A stretch of 64,000 nucleotides of DNA, taken from Nonomuraea guangzhouensis (GTDB lineage Bacteria; Actinomycetota; Actinomycetes; Streptosporangiales; Streptosporangiaceae). Of this stretch, positions 16,774 to 24,635 are shown piece after piece. The notes below the pieces were generated by a model. That model worked only from the letters and a program-made list of their open reading frames with translations, made no database searches and was not told the origin of the DNA. How positions within the stretch are numbered: the stretch's first letter is position 1; each line of letters starts with the position of its first letter. The stretch spans positions 150,976-214,975 of the forward strand of contig NZ_JAHKRM010000016.1 of assembly GCF_019396345.1 (NCBI RefSeq). Reading direction: 5' to 3'. The translations under genes were made by a program, and so were the position numbers.

Positions 16774-17532
16774 ATGGCCGAGACCCAGTCACCGGTGGGC
16801 AGCGTCGACCGCGCCCTGCTGATCCTCCAGGAGATCGGCAAGCACAGCCGGGGGGTGACGCTCGACGAGCTGGCCACCCGGCTCGGCCTGCCGAAGAGCT
16901 CGCTCCACCGGCTGCTCGGCGCGCTCAAGCACCGCGGGTTCGCCGCGCAGCCGGAGCCCAGCGGGCCCTACTTCCTCGGCACCGAGATGCTCGCCACGGC
17001 CTTCAGGTTCTACGAGACCATGGACCTGCGCACGCTGGTGCGCCCGTTGCTGCTGCGCCTGAGCGAGGAGTTCACCGAGACGGTGCACATGGCCATGCTG
17101 GACGGCGGCGAGGTCGTCTACCTCGACAAGGTCGAGGCGGTGCGGTCGATCACGATGACCTCCGTGGTCGGCGGGCGCAACGCGGCCCACTGCACGGGCG
17201 TGGGCAAGGCGCTGCTGGCCTGGACGTACCCGAGCGACGAGGCGATCAAGGCGTGGGCGGAGCGCTACGGCCCGCTGGCGACCAGGACCCGCAACACGAT
17301 CACGAACCCGGCCAAGCTGGCCACCCACCTCGACCAGGTCCGGCAGCGCGGCTACGCGCTCGACCTGGAGGAGAACGAGCCCGGCGTGCGCTGCGTGGCC
17401 GCCCCGCTCTTCCTGGGCCGGACGGCTCCGGTCGCGGCGGTGAGCGTGACCGCGATCAAGGACAGGATGTCGCCGGCCCGGCTGGAAGAGGTGGGTCACG
17501 TCCTGCGGCGGGCGGTGGACGAGCAGGTCTGA
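16774..17532 (+). CDS. IclR family transcriptional regulator
   Basis: This 252-residue regulator has an N-terminal winged helix (about 10-70; VTLDELATRLGLPKSSLHRLLGALKHRG) and a C-terminal IclR effector domain (about 80-250) with GGRNAAHCTGVGKALLAW. ATG 16774 follows AGGAG at 6 bases. Its own promoter carries the 17-bp ATTCC palindrome. Copies of that element precede the lactonase, importer, GH114, FAH and 41-48 kb operon genes, so this protein is the likely shared regulator. The effector is probably a sugar acid or lactone (inference). Confidence 0.92.
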   Translation: MAETQSPVGSVDRALLILQEIGKHSRGVTLDELATRLGLPKSSLHRLLGALKHRGFAAQPEPSGPYFLGTEMLATAFRFYETMDLRTLVRPLLLRLSEEFTETVHMAMLDGGEVVYLDKVEAVRSITMTSVVGGRNAAHCTGVGKALLAWTYPSDEAIKAWAERYGPLATRTRNTITNPAKLATHLDQVRQRGYALDLEENEPGVRCVAAPLFLGRTAPVAAVSVTAIKDRMSPARLEEVGHVLRRAVDEQV

Positions 17533-17582
17533 CGGGTTGACAGCCCGATCTTCCCGATGATCTGCTGAGAGTGTGGAATGAC

Positions 17583-17599
17583 GTTCTGACATACGGAAC
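17583..17599. promoter_or_regulatory. IclR-type operator GTTCTGACATACGGAAC
   Basis: This 17-bp inverted repeat has arms GTTCtG/CGGAAC and lies 12 bases upstream of the lactonase start codon. It is the same spacing class as the other ATTCCG-N5-CGGAAT elements. Confidence 0.7.
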
Positions 17600-17611
17600 A
17601 AAGGAGTGGCA

Positions 17612-18439
17612 ATGGAGGTCGTGCCCGTACCGCACGCGCGGCTGGGTGAGGGGGCGCGCTGGGACGAGCGGACGGGGACGCTGCTGTGGGTGGACATCCC
17701 GGCCGGCCTGGTGCACCGGCTCGACCCGGCCGACGGCTCGTACGAGTCGATCGACATGGGGCAGCCGGTGGGCGTGGCGGTTCCGCGTGCCTCCGGCGGG
17801 CTGGCGCTCGCCGTCAGGGACGGCTTCGCCGTACATGACGGGGCGCTGACGGTCGTCGCGCCCGTGACGGCGGCCGAACGGCCGGGGAACCGGATGAACG
17901 ACGGCGCGTGCGACCGCGCGGGCCGGTTCTTCGCCGGGACCATGGCCCAGGACGACACGCCCGGCGCGGGAGCGCTCTACCGTCTCGGCCCCGACCGGCG
18001 CAGCGAGCGGGTCGTCAAGGGCGTCTCGATCTCCAACGGCGTCGCGTGGAGCCCCGACGAACGGCTGCTCTACTACGTCGACACGGTCACCGACCGGGTG
18101 GACGTCTTCGACTACGACCCGGAGACCGGTCGGATCGCGGACCGCCGGATGTTCGCGGTGCTCCCGCAGCCCGACGGCCTCACGGTCGACGCCTCGGGCC
18201 ACGTGTGGGTGGCGCTGTGGGGCGGCGGCAAGGTCGTCCGCCTGCGGCCCGACGGCCGGCTCGACCTGACGGTCGAGGTGCCCGCCACCAACGTGACGAG
18301 CTGCGCCTTCGGCGGCCCCGACCTCGACATCCTGTACGTCACCACCGCGTGGGACGGCAGCACGGGCGGCGAGCTGTGGCGCCGGCGCACCTCGTTCACC
18401 GGCCTGCCCGCCAACCCGTACCGCGACCTCAGCCCTTGA
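17612..18439 (+). CDS. SMP-30/gluconolactonase family sugar lactonase
   Basis: This 275-residue six-bladed propeller shows the metal ligands and signatures of the SMP-30 family: Glu in RLGEGARWDE, NRMNDGACDRAGRFFAGTM, SISNGVAWSPDERLLYYVDT and PDGLTVDASGHVWVALW. It should hydrolyse a sugar 1,4- or 1,5-lactone to the acid using a divalent metal. ATG 17612 has AAAGGAG at correct distance; GTG 17606 overlaps that site. It is directly downstream of iclR and an IclR-type operator, and convergent with the importer operon. Confidence 0.92.
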   Translation: MEVVPVPHARLGEGARWDERTGTLLWVDIPAGLVHRLDPADGSYESIDMGQPVGVAVPRASGGLALAVRDGFAVHDGALTVVAPVTAAERPGNRMNDGACDRAGRFFAGTMAQDDTPGAGALYRLGPDRRSERVVKGVSISNGVAWSPDERLLYYVDTVTDRVDVFDYDPETGRIADRRMFAVLPQPDGLTVDASGHVWVALWGGGKVVRLRPDGRLDLTVEVPATNVTSCAFGGPDLDILYVTTAWDGSTGGELWRRRTSFTGLPANPYRDLSP

Positions 18440-19247
18440 CCGCGCCGGTCAGCGCCTGGACGAACCGGCGCTGGCCGAACAGGAACACACCCAGCACCGG
18501 CAGCGTCGTCAGCACCGTGCCCGCCATGATCGCCGGCCAGTCGGCCCGATGCTGGCCCTGGAACGACGTCAACCCCACCTGCACGGTGTAGTTGGCATCG
18601 GAGTTGATCACCACCACCGGCCAGAAGAGATCGTTCCAGGCGGTGATGAACGTGATGACGGCCAGCGCGGCCAGCGCCGGCCTGGCCACCGGGAGCACCA
18701 CCCTGAAGAACACCGCGAAGCGCGAGCAGCCGTCGATCCGCGCCGCCTCCTCCAGCTCCCTCGGGAACGACTGGAAGAACGAGGTCATCAGGAAGATGCC
18801 GACCGCCGAGCTGAGCTGCGGCACGATGAGCGCGCCCAGCGTGTCGGTCAGCCCGACCTTGTTGAAGATCAGGAACGTGGGGATCACCGTGAGCTGGAAG
18901 GGGATCAGCGCGGTGGCGATGACCAGGACCAGCGTGACCCGGGAGCCGACGAACCTGATCCTGGCGAACGCGTAGCCCGCCAGGCTGCAGAGCGCGAGCT
19001 GGGCCAGCACGATGGCGCCCGACACGATCACGCTGTTGAGGAACCAGCGGGGGAAGTTCGAGCCGTTGAGCACCGTGCGGTAGCCACCCAGGTCGATGCC
19101 CTCGGGCCAGAACGGCGGCGGGAACCGGTTGAGCTCGCCCTGGGTCATCACCGAGCTGAGGATCATCCAGACGAACGGCAGCACGGTCACCACGGACATC
19201 GGCAGCAGCACCAGATGCCATTTGCTGGGCAGAGAGAGCTTCTTCAC
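18429..19247 (-). CDS. Sugar ABC importer permease (MalG/CUT1 type)
   Basis: This 272-residue six-helix permease has the EAA loop LEEAARIDGCSRFAVFFRVVLPVARP, which docks the ATPase. GTG 19247 overlaps the TGA of the upstream permease (GTGA). It is the last gene of an SBP-permease-permease operon. No ATPase is encoded nearby, so a shared MsiK-type ATPase is likely, as in other actinobacterial CUT1 systems. The 3' end overlaps the convergent lactonase gene by 11 bases. Confidence 0.92.
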   Translation of the reverse strand: MKKLSLPSKWHLVLLPMSVVTVLPFVWMILSSVMTQGELNRFPPPFWPEGIDLGGYRTVLNGSNFPRWFLNSVIVSGAIVLAQLALCSLAGYAFARIRFVGSRVTLVLVIATALIPFQLTVIPTFLIFNKVGLTDTLGALIVPQLSSAVGIFLMTSFFQSFPRELEEAARIDGCSRFAVFFRVVLPVARPALAALAVITFITAWNDLFWPVVVINSDANYTVQVGLTSFQGQHRADWPAIMAGTVLTTLPVLGVFLFGQRRFVQALTGAVKG

Positions 19248-20176
19248 GCCATGGCCCCCTTCCTGCGGGCGATCAGGAAGCCACCGACGATCAGCACGAG
19301 GGTGCCGACGAACAGCACGTACGCCACGGCCGCGCCGTACCCGGCGGTGAAGTAGGTGAAGGCGAGCTGCCAGATGTAGTAGACGATCGTCACGGTCGCG
19401 TTGGCCGGTCCGCCCTTGGTCGTGGTCATGACCAGGTCGAAGAACTGCAGCGCGTCGATCACGCCCCAGATCGTGAGGAAGACCGTCATCGGCCGTACGG
19501 ACGGCACGATGATGTGCCGGAACGTGGTCCACCGGCTCGCCCCGTCGATCGAGGCCGCCTCCAGGATCTCCTTGTTGATCTCCTGGATCGCGGCCAGGTA
19601 GATGACCACCGCGAAACCGAACCGGGTCCAGAAGAAGATCAGCGTGAGCACGTACATGGCCTGCGAAGGGCTGCTCAGCAACCCCTGCATCGGCAGCCCG
19701 AGCTTGACGAACAGCCCGTTCATCAGCCCGAAGTCGCGGTCGAAGATGTAGCCCATCAGCAGCCCGGCCGAGGTCGCCGAGGCGATGTAGGGCACCAGGA
19801 AGCAGGTCCGGTAGAACCCGATCCCGCGTACCTTCCTGTTCAGCAGCACCGCCACGAGCAGGCCCGCGATCAGCGACGCCGGGATGTAGAGCACGACGAG
19901 CAGCCCGGTGTTGCGCAGCGCCTGGAAGAAGACGGGGTCCGCGATCAGCGCCCGGTAGTTGGCCAGCCCCACGTTCTGTCCCGGGGACTGCAGGTCGGAG
20001 TCGGTGAACGACAGCGCGAGCGCCCACACCATGGGGATCAGCGAGAAGCCGAGGATGATCAGCGAGGCGGGGCCCGCGAAGGACCAGCCGGCGACGTTGT
20101 CGGCGAGCTTGCGGCGGTCACGCGGCTGCCGGTGACCGGTGGCCGTCCGGCTCAGGGCCGGCGCGGTGCTGTTCAT
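19244..20176 (-). CDS. Sugar ABC importer permease (MalF/CUT1 type)
   Basis: This 310-residue inner-membrane permease has about six helices and the EAA loop ILEAASIDGASRWTTFRHIIVPSVRP. It pairs with the downstream MalG-type permease. ATG 20176 overlaps the TGA of the solute-binding protein gene (ATGA). It belongs to the operon driven from the 21.5-21.7 kb divergent region, which carries IclR-type operators. Confidence 0.92.
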   Translation of the reverse strand: MNSTAPALSRTATGHRQPRDRRKLADNVAGWSFAGPASLIILGFSLIPMVWALALSFTDSDLQSPGQNVGLANYRALIADPVFFQALRNTGLLVVLYIPASLIAGLLVAVLLNRKVRGIGFYRTCFLVPYIASATSAGLLMGYIFDRDFGLMNGLFVKLGLPMQGLLSSPSQAMYVLTLIFFWTRFGFAVVIYLAAIQEINKEILEAASIDGASRWTTFRHIIVPSVRPMTVFLTIWGVIDALQFFDLVMTTTKGGPANATVTIVYYIWQLAFTYFTAGYGAAVAYVLFVGTLVLIVGGFLIARRKGAMA

Positions 20177-21498
20177 GACCCTGGTACGGCGAGCGCCGCG
20201 TCGGACTTGGCCGCCGCCTCGTCCAGGGCCGTCTTGGCGTCGGCCTTGCCGAGCAGGGTCTGCGCGATGGCCTCGGCCACGAAGGCGGACACCCGCGGAT
20301 ATCTGGTCGTCGGCGGCCTGACCCGCTTGGCGTTGGCCAGGTTGCCGGAGATCACGTCGATCCCCGGATATTTCTTGAGATAGTCCTGGTAGCCGGGCAG
20401 CTTGGTGATGGACTCGCGGATGGGCAGCGAGCCGGTGTCCTTCATCCATTCGAGCTGCTGGTCGGCCGCGGTCAGCCAGGTCAGGAACGTGGTGGCGGCC
20501 TTGACGCGGCGATCGTCGTGCTTGAACACCACCCAGTTGTCGGGTCCCGAGACCGTCTCGTGGTTGCCGTTCGTGCCGGGGAGCTGGACGACGCCGTAGT
20601 CGACCTTGGCGGTCCGCAGGTCGGACAGCACCCACGGGCCGGACAGGAACATGCCGAGCCGTCCCGACTCGAACAGCTTCTGACCCTTCTCGGCCGGGCT
20701 GGAGTCGAGGTAGAGCGACTTGTCGTCGACCGCCATGCCGCGTAGCAGGCCGAGTGCCTGCTGCCCGGCGGCGGAGTTGAAGACGGCCTTCTTGCTGTCG
20801 GGGGAGAGCACGTCGCCGCCCGCCTGCCAGATCAGCGGCCACAGGCCCCAGACGGCCTCCTCGCCGCCGCTGATCGGCCAGGTGGTGCCGAAGGTGCCGG
20901 ACGCGGCGTCGGTGGTCTTCTTGGCGATCGCCCGGAAGTCGTCCCAGGTCCAGTCGGGCTTCGGCGCCTCGACCCCGGCCTTGGCCAGCAGCTTCTTGTT
21001 GTACAGGACCACCATGTTGTCGACCACCGCCGGGAAGCCGACGACCTTGCCCTCGACGGTGGCCGCCGCCCGCTCGCTGGCCCAGAAGTCCGCCCAGCCG
21101 ACGGCCGGGTCCTTCGTGTACGCCGTGAGGTCGGCCGTCTTCGGGTTCCTGGCGATGTTGGGTGCCCAGGAGCCGTAGAGGTAGGCGATGTCGGGATAGG
21201 CGTCGGAGGTGAGGGCGGCGGTGAGCTTGGGCAGCATGCCGTCGGCGGTCGCGGCCCCGGGCTCGATGTTCACCTTGATCTCGGGGTGGCCCTGGTTGAA
21301 CCGGGTCACCAGCTTCTCGATCGACTTGCCGGCGGAGTCCGTCTGGCCGTGCCAGATGGTGAGCTGCACCGGCCCGGTTGCCTGCTCCTCGGCGGCCGAC
21401 CCGCAGCCGGTCGCGACCAGGGCGACGGCCGCGACGGCGGCCAGGACGTTTCTGTTGACTCCGGCGCTGCCGGCGCCGATGACGACGATGCGTGCCAT
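20173..21498 (-). CDS. Sugar ABC importer solute-binding lipoprotein with GH4-like leader
   Basis: This 441-residue cluster B binding lipoprotein (QLTIWHGQTDSAGKSIEKLVTRFNQGHP, FLSGPWVLSDL) has a predicted lipidated Cys32 in VATGC. It is odd at the N-terminus: before a normal lipoprotein leader (VNRNVLAAVAAVALVATGC) stands MARIVVIGAGSAG, a Rossmann GxGSxG start. That start matches the beginning of the GH4 gene at 47363 in protein and DNA (28 of 33 bases). The natural leader has no start codon at its Val (GTC), so ATG 21498 must be used. Coupled by ATGA to the permease genes. An IclR-type operator lies 87 bases upstream. Confidence 0.9.
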   Translation of the reverse strand: MARIVVIGAGSAGVNRNVLAAVAAVALVATGCGSAAEEQATGPVQLTIWHGQTDSAGKSIEKLVTRFNQGHPEIKVNIEPGAATADGMLPKLTAALTSDAYPDIAYLYGSWAPNIARNPKTADLTAYTKDPAVGWADFWASERAAATVEGKVVGFPAVVDNMVVLYNKKLLAKAGVEAPKPDWTWDDFRAIAKKTTDAASGTFGTTWPISGGEEAVWGLWPLIWQAGGDVLSPDSKKAVFNSAAGQQALGLLRGMAVDDKSLYLDSSPAEKGQKLFESGRLGMFLSGPWVLSDLRTAKVDYGVVQLPGTNGNHETVSGPDNWVVFKHDDRRVKAATTFLTWLTAADQQLEWMKDTGSLPIRESITKLPGYQDYLKKYPGIDVISGNLANAKRVRPPTTRYPRVSAFVAEAIAQTLLGKADAKTALDEAAAKSDAALAVPGS

Positions 21499-21584
21499 GG
21501 GGCTCTTTCCCTCCACAGAGCACGGCGGGCATGAGGCCCACTGCGTGCGGTGAGTATAGCCACCTATCCACGATACAGACTAGC

Positions 21585-21601
21585 ATTCCGCTATACGGAA
21601 A
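21585..21601. promoter_or_regulatory. IclR-type operator ATTCCGCTATACGGAAA
   Basis: A 17-bp element with perfect inner arms TTCCG/CGGAA around CTATA lies upstream of the importer operon (87 bases from the binding-protein start). It shares the CTAT centre with the elements at 21714 and 23590. Confidence 0.8.
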
Positions 21602-21713
21602 GAGCTGATGGGGCAGCTTGCTCGGCGTTGCATGGCTTTTATGCGGAATTCTCGATATCGAGACAAGATTGACAAGGTACGATCTTGCCCGATTTCCTTG
21701 ATGTCGGAATAAC

Positions 21714-21730
21714 ATTCCGCTATTCGGAAT
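21714..21730. promoter_or_regulatory. IclR-type operator ATTCCGCTATTCGGAAT
   Basis: This is the best copy of the element, with perfect 6-base arms ATTCCG/CGGAAT around CTATT, ending 13 bases before the GH114 start codon. With 21585-21601 it forms a pair in the divergent gap between the importer and GH114 genes. Confidence 0.85.
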
Positions 21731-21743
21731 AGAAGGTGAGTGT

Positions 21744-22718
21744 ATGGTCAACATGCGATCGCTCTTCACCCGGTCCGCCGTGGCCGCGGCCCTGGTCGTC
21801 GCCCCGGTGATGGCCTTCGGCGCCGCCGCGTCGGCCGACGCCTCGGCCGCCTCCGGGACCGCCGCGCGGGCGGCGATCTGGCAGCCGCCGCTGCAGAGCC
21901 GCTGGCAGTACCAGCTCCAGGGCAACTCCGCGTACCCCTCGACCGGCGGCGTCAACGTCGACATCTGCCAGGTCCCGCAGAGCGGCGGCGCCTGTGTGAA
22001 GCCGACCGTGTTCGACATCGACCTCTACGCGGACGCCGATGTCGTGGGCAACAACACCACGCTCAACACCGCCGCCGTCACCGCCATCCACGCGAAGGGC
22101 GCCAAGGCGATCTGCTACGTCGACGCCGGGTCGATCGAGGACTTCCGGCCCGACTACCAGACGTTCGTCGACTGGGACAACGCCCACGGCAACTCCCTGC
22201 TGGGCAAGCCGTTCAGCGACGAGTTCCCGAACGAGCGCTGGGCCAACATCAACAACGACAAGGGCCAGCGCGACTTCCTGCTGTCGATGATGTCGGCCCG
22301 GGTCGACAAGTGCGTCCAGGCCGGGTTCGACGGCGTCGAGTTCGACGTGGTGAACGCCCACGAAGAAGGCAAGTCGGTCACCGGCTGGACGGTCTCCCCG
22401 GCCACCCAGCTCATCTTCAACCGGGCGCTGGCCGCCATGGGTCATGCCAAGGGCCTGTCGGTGGCGCTGAAGAACGATCTCTCCCAGGTGTCCGACCTGG
22501 TGGGCGACTTCGACTACGCGGTCAACGAGCAGTGCTTCGAGTTCGACGAGTGCGGAGAGCTCACCCCGTTCGTCCAGGCGGGCAAGCCGGTCTTCCAGGT
22601 GGAGTATCTGACCTCGCCGTCCAGCTTCTGCGGCAAGGCGGCCACGCTCAACGTCAACGCCATCAAGAAGGCGACCGACTACTCCCTCCAGGATCTGCCC
22701 TACAAGCCCTGTAGGTAG
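21744..22718 (+). CDS. Secreted GH114 endo-alpha-1,4-polygalactosaminidase-like protein
   Basis: This 324-residue protein has a signal peptide (about 1-40; two Met starts at 21744 and 21753). A GH114 TIM barrel follows with VFDIDLYADAD, AICYVDAGSIEDFRPD (Asp-containing strand), WANINNDKGQRDFLLSMM, AGFDGVEFDVVNAHEEG and the FDYAVNEQCFEF strand. GH114 members cut alpha-1,4-linked galactosamine polymers. An IclR-type operator abuts its ribosome site, and the divergent sugar importer shares the control region, so it probably supplies the imported oligosaccharide. The exact polymer is not known. Confidence 0.88.
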   Translation: MVNMRSLFTRSAVAAALVVAPVMAFGAAASADASAASGTAARAAIWQPPLQSRWQYQLQGNSAYPSTGGVNVDICQVPQSGGACVKPTVFDIDLYADADVVGNNTTLNTAAVTAIHAKGAKAICYVDAGSIEDFRPDYQTFVDWDNAHGNSLLGKPFSDEFPNERWANINNDKGQRDFLLSMMSARVDKCVQAGFDGVEFDVVNAHEEGKSVTGWTVSPATQLIFNRALAAMGHAKGLSVALKNDLSQVSDLVGDFDYAVNEQCFEFDECGELTPFVQAGKPVFQVEYLTSPSSFCGKAATLNVNAIKKATDYSLQDLPYKPCR

Positions 22719-22724
22719 CCGGCC

Positions 22725-22754
22725 GCGGTGGCCCTGTCCGCGCGGGGCCACCGC
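22725..22754. terminator. Bidirectional terminator, GH114 / FAH genes
   Basis: A perfect 10-bp stem (GCGGTGGCCC at 22725-22734 with GGGCCACCGC at 22745-22754) and 10-base loop fill the gap between convergent genes. Confidence 0.8.
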
Positions 22755-22755
22755 T

Positions 22756-23580
22756 TCACGCCACGGGGTTGGCCAGCGTGCCGATGCCCTCGACGCCCAC
22801 CTCGACGGTGTCGCCGGGCTGGAGCGAGCGCCTCGGGTCCATGAACTCGCCGCAGCCCCATGGCGTGCCGGTCAGCACGACGTCGCCCGGATCGAGGGTG
22901 AAGGCGCGCGAGCAGTAGGCGAGCAGCTCGGCGATGCCGAAGAGCATCTCGGCGGTGCTGGAGTCCTGGACGGTCTCGCCGTTGACGGTCGTCCACAGCC
23001 GCAGCGACTGCGGGTCGTCGAGCTCGTCGGGCGTCACGATGGCCGGGCCCAGCGGGCAGAAGGTGTCCAGGCTCTTGCCGCGGGTCCACTGCCCGTCGGC
23101 GAACTGCAGGTCACGGGCGGAGACGTCGTTGGCGACGGTATAACCGGCCACGCCCGCCAGCGCCTCCCGAGGGCTCGCGTGGCGCAGCGGCGTCCCGATG
23201 ACGGCGGCCAGCTCGACCTCCCAGTCCACCCGCTCGGTGAGGTCGCCGTCGATGACGATCGGCTCGCCGGGGCCGATCACGCTGGACGGGAACTTCGCGA
23301 ACATCAGCGGCCGCGCCGGCTTGTCCATGCCGGCCTCGCGGATGTGGTCGAGGTAGTTGAGCCCGATCGCCACGATCTTGCCGGGCCGCACCGGCGCGTC
23401 GGGCACCGCGCCGGGCAGGGGCCGGGCCGCCGAACCGGCCAGCCGCCGCATCTCATCGGGCCCCTCGGCCAGCACCGCCCGGATCGAGGTGCCGGGCGGG
23501 ACGTCGAGGGCGTACCAGAGCTCATCGCGCCGCACCGCGGCGAACCGGGTCTCGCCGACCCGTGCCGTGCCGAGTCTCAT
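22756..23580 (-). CDS. FAH family hydrolase (2-keto-3-deoxy acid type)
   Basis: This 274-residue fumarylacetoacetate hydrolase-fold enzyme has VAIGLNYLDHIREAG, the metal-binding acidic residues in DWEVELAAVIG, GYTVANDVSARDLQ and VLTGTPWGCGEF. In sugar clusters such proteins hydrolyse 2,4-diketo-3-deoxy sugar acids (as in L-fucose and L-rhamnose oxidation) or dehydrate 2-keto-3-deoxy pentonates. An IclR-type operator lies 10 bases upstream of ATG 23580, and the divergent neighbour is an SDR dehydrogenase. The precise substrate cannot be read from sequence. Confidence 0.88.
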   Translation of the reverse strand: MRLGTARVGETRFAAVRRDELWYALDVPPGTSIRAVLAEGPDEMRRLAGSAARPLPGAVPDAPVRPGKIVAIGLNYLDHIREAGMDKPARPLMFAKFPSSVIGPGEPIVIDGDLTERVDWEVELAAVIGTPLRHASPREALAGVAGYTVANDVSARDLQFADGQWTRGKSLDTFCPLGPAIVTPDELDDPQSLRLWTTVNGETVQDSSTAEMLFGIAELLAYCSRAFTLDPGDVVLTGTPWGCGEFMDPRRSLQPGDTVEVGVEGIGTLANPVA

Positions 23581-23589
23581 GTCTGCTCC

Positions 23590-23606
23590 ATTCCGCTATA
23601 AGGAAT
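23590..23606. promoter_or_regulatory. IclR-type operator ATTCCGCTATAAGGAAT
   Basis: This 17-bp palindrome has arms ATTCC/GGAAT and lies 10 bases upstream of the FAH start codon. An extra half-site ATTCCGAAT follows at 23610-23618. It could serve both the FAH and the divergent SDR genes. Confidence 0.75.
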
Positions 23607-23770
23607 GCTATTCCGAATCACTGGAAGTGCATCAGCAACCCTGAGCACGTGTCAAGTGTCCTTTGGAACATTCCAGCGCCTCGGCTCGGGCCTACTGATT
23701 TTCCGAATGACAGAACGCCCCTGCGTATGGCGGAACCAGTGCTACCTTCAGAGCGACAGAGGAGGGCATC

Positions 23771-24535
23771 ATGCGCGGACTGGCCGGGAAGCGGGTGCTG
23801 ATCAGTGGTGGCAGCAGCGGCATCGGCGCCGCCACCGCCCGCAGATTCCTGGAGGAAGGCGCCCAGGTCGTGCTCGGCGGCCTGAGTGAAGCCGAGGTGG
23901 ATCAGGCGGTGGCCGACCTCGCGCCGCTCGGCGAGGTGAGCGGGCTGGCGGGTGACGTCAGTTCGGCGGCCGACGTCACCCGGCTGGTGGACGGCGCGAT
24001 CGCGACGATGGGCGCGATCGACGTCCTGATCAACAACGCGGGCATCGCGTGGCGTGAGCCGTTCCTGGAGATCACGCCTGATCACTGGGACCGGATCGTC
24101 TCGGTGAACCTGCGCGGGATGTTCCTGGTCGCCCAGGCCGTGGCCAGGCATCTGGTGGAGCGCGGCTCCGGCGGGGTGATCCTCAACATGTCGTCCACGA
24201 ACGGGCTCGGCGGAGAGGCCGACTACGCGCATTACAACGCGTCCAAGGGCGGCGTGCTTCTGCTGTCCAAGACAATGGCCGTGGAGCTCGGAAAACACGG
24301 GATCCGGGTCAATTCCCTCTGTCCTGGATATATCAAGACTCCATTGAATTCTGCGATCTCGTCCGGGCTCGCCGATGATTTCGTGTCGGCGTACGAGCGC
24401 GACCACATCCCGCTCGGCCGGGCCGGGCTGGCAGCGGAGGTCGCGGCCGGATACGCCTTCCTGGCCTCGGATGACGCGTCCTTCATCAACGGCGCCGAGC
24501 TGGTCATCGACGGCGGGCAACTCGCCATCATGTGA
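23771..24535 (+). CDS. SDR family dehydrogenase
   Basis: This 254-residue classical short-chain dehydrogenase/reductase has the cofactor motif SGGSSGIG (about 12-19), LINNAG, a catalytic Ser in NMSSTNG and YxxxK in HYNASKGG, ending with a substrate loop and IDGGQLAIM. GGAGGG precedes ATG 23771. It is divergent from the FAH gene in an IclR-controlled locus, so oxidation of an aldose to a lactone, or of a keto-deoxy sugar acid, is likely. Confidence 0.9.
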   Translation: MRGLAGKRVLISGGSSGIGAATARRFLEEGAQVVLGGLSEAEVDQAVADLAPLGEVSGLAGDVSSAADVTRLVDGAIATMGAIDVLINNAGIAWREPFLEITPDHWDRIVSVNLRGMFLVAQAVARHLVERGSGGVILNMSSTNGLGGEADYAHYNASKGGVLLLSKTMAVELGKHGIRVNSLCPGYIKTPLNSAISSGLADDFVSAYERDHIPLGRAGLAAEVAAGYAFLASDDASFINGAELVIDGGQLAIM

Positions 24536-24635
24536 GGCATTTTCTCGGTAATCGCCGCCAATTAAATATGCATGGACTTTCCCGTGAATCCGCGATCTCA
24601 TATTCCCGCTGGTATCACCGAGCAGGGAGAGGTCG

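Noticed and set aside
16623..16928. Upstream extension of the alpha/beta hydrolase to 384 residues
   Set aside because: The added residues run through the divergent iclR promoter and operator and show no similarity to the fold; ATG 16622 has a ribosome site.
17968..17981. GGGAGCGCTCTACC inside the lactonase gene, resembling a CelR box
   Set aside because: It is inside coding sequence, has mismatches in the right arm, and the codons encode conserved residues.
23664..23675. Inverted repeat TGGAACATTCCA in the FAH-SDR gap
   Set aside because: Arms are similar to the IclR half-site but the spacing and orientation differ; treated as chance.
23701..23745. Extra IclR-type site before the SDR gene (TTCCGAATG and TATGGCGGAAC)
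   Set aside because: Only half-sites with wrong spacing; the site at 23590-23606 is sufficient for the divergent region.
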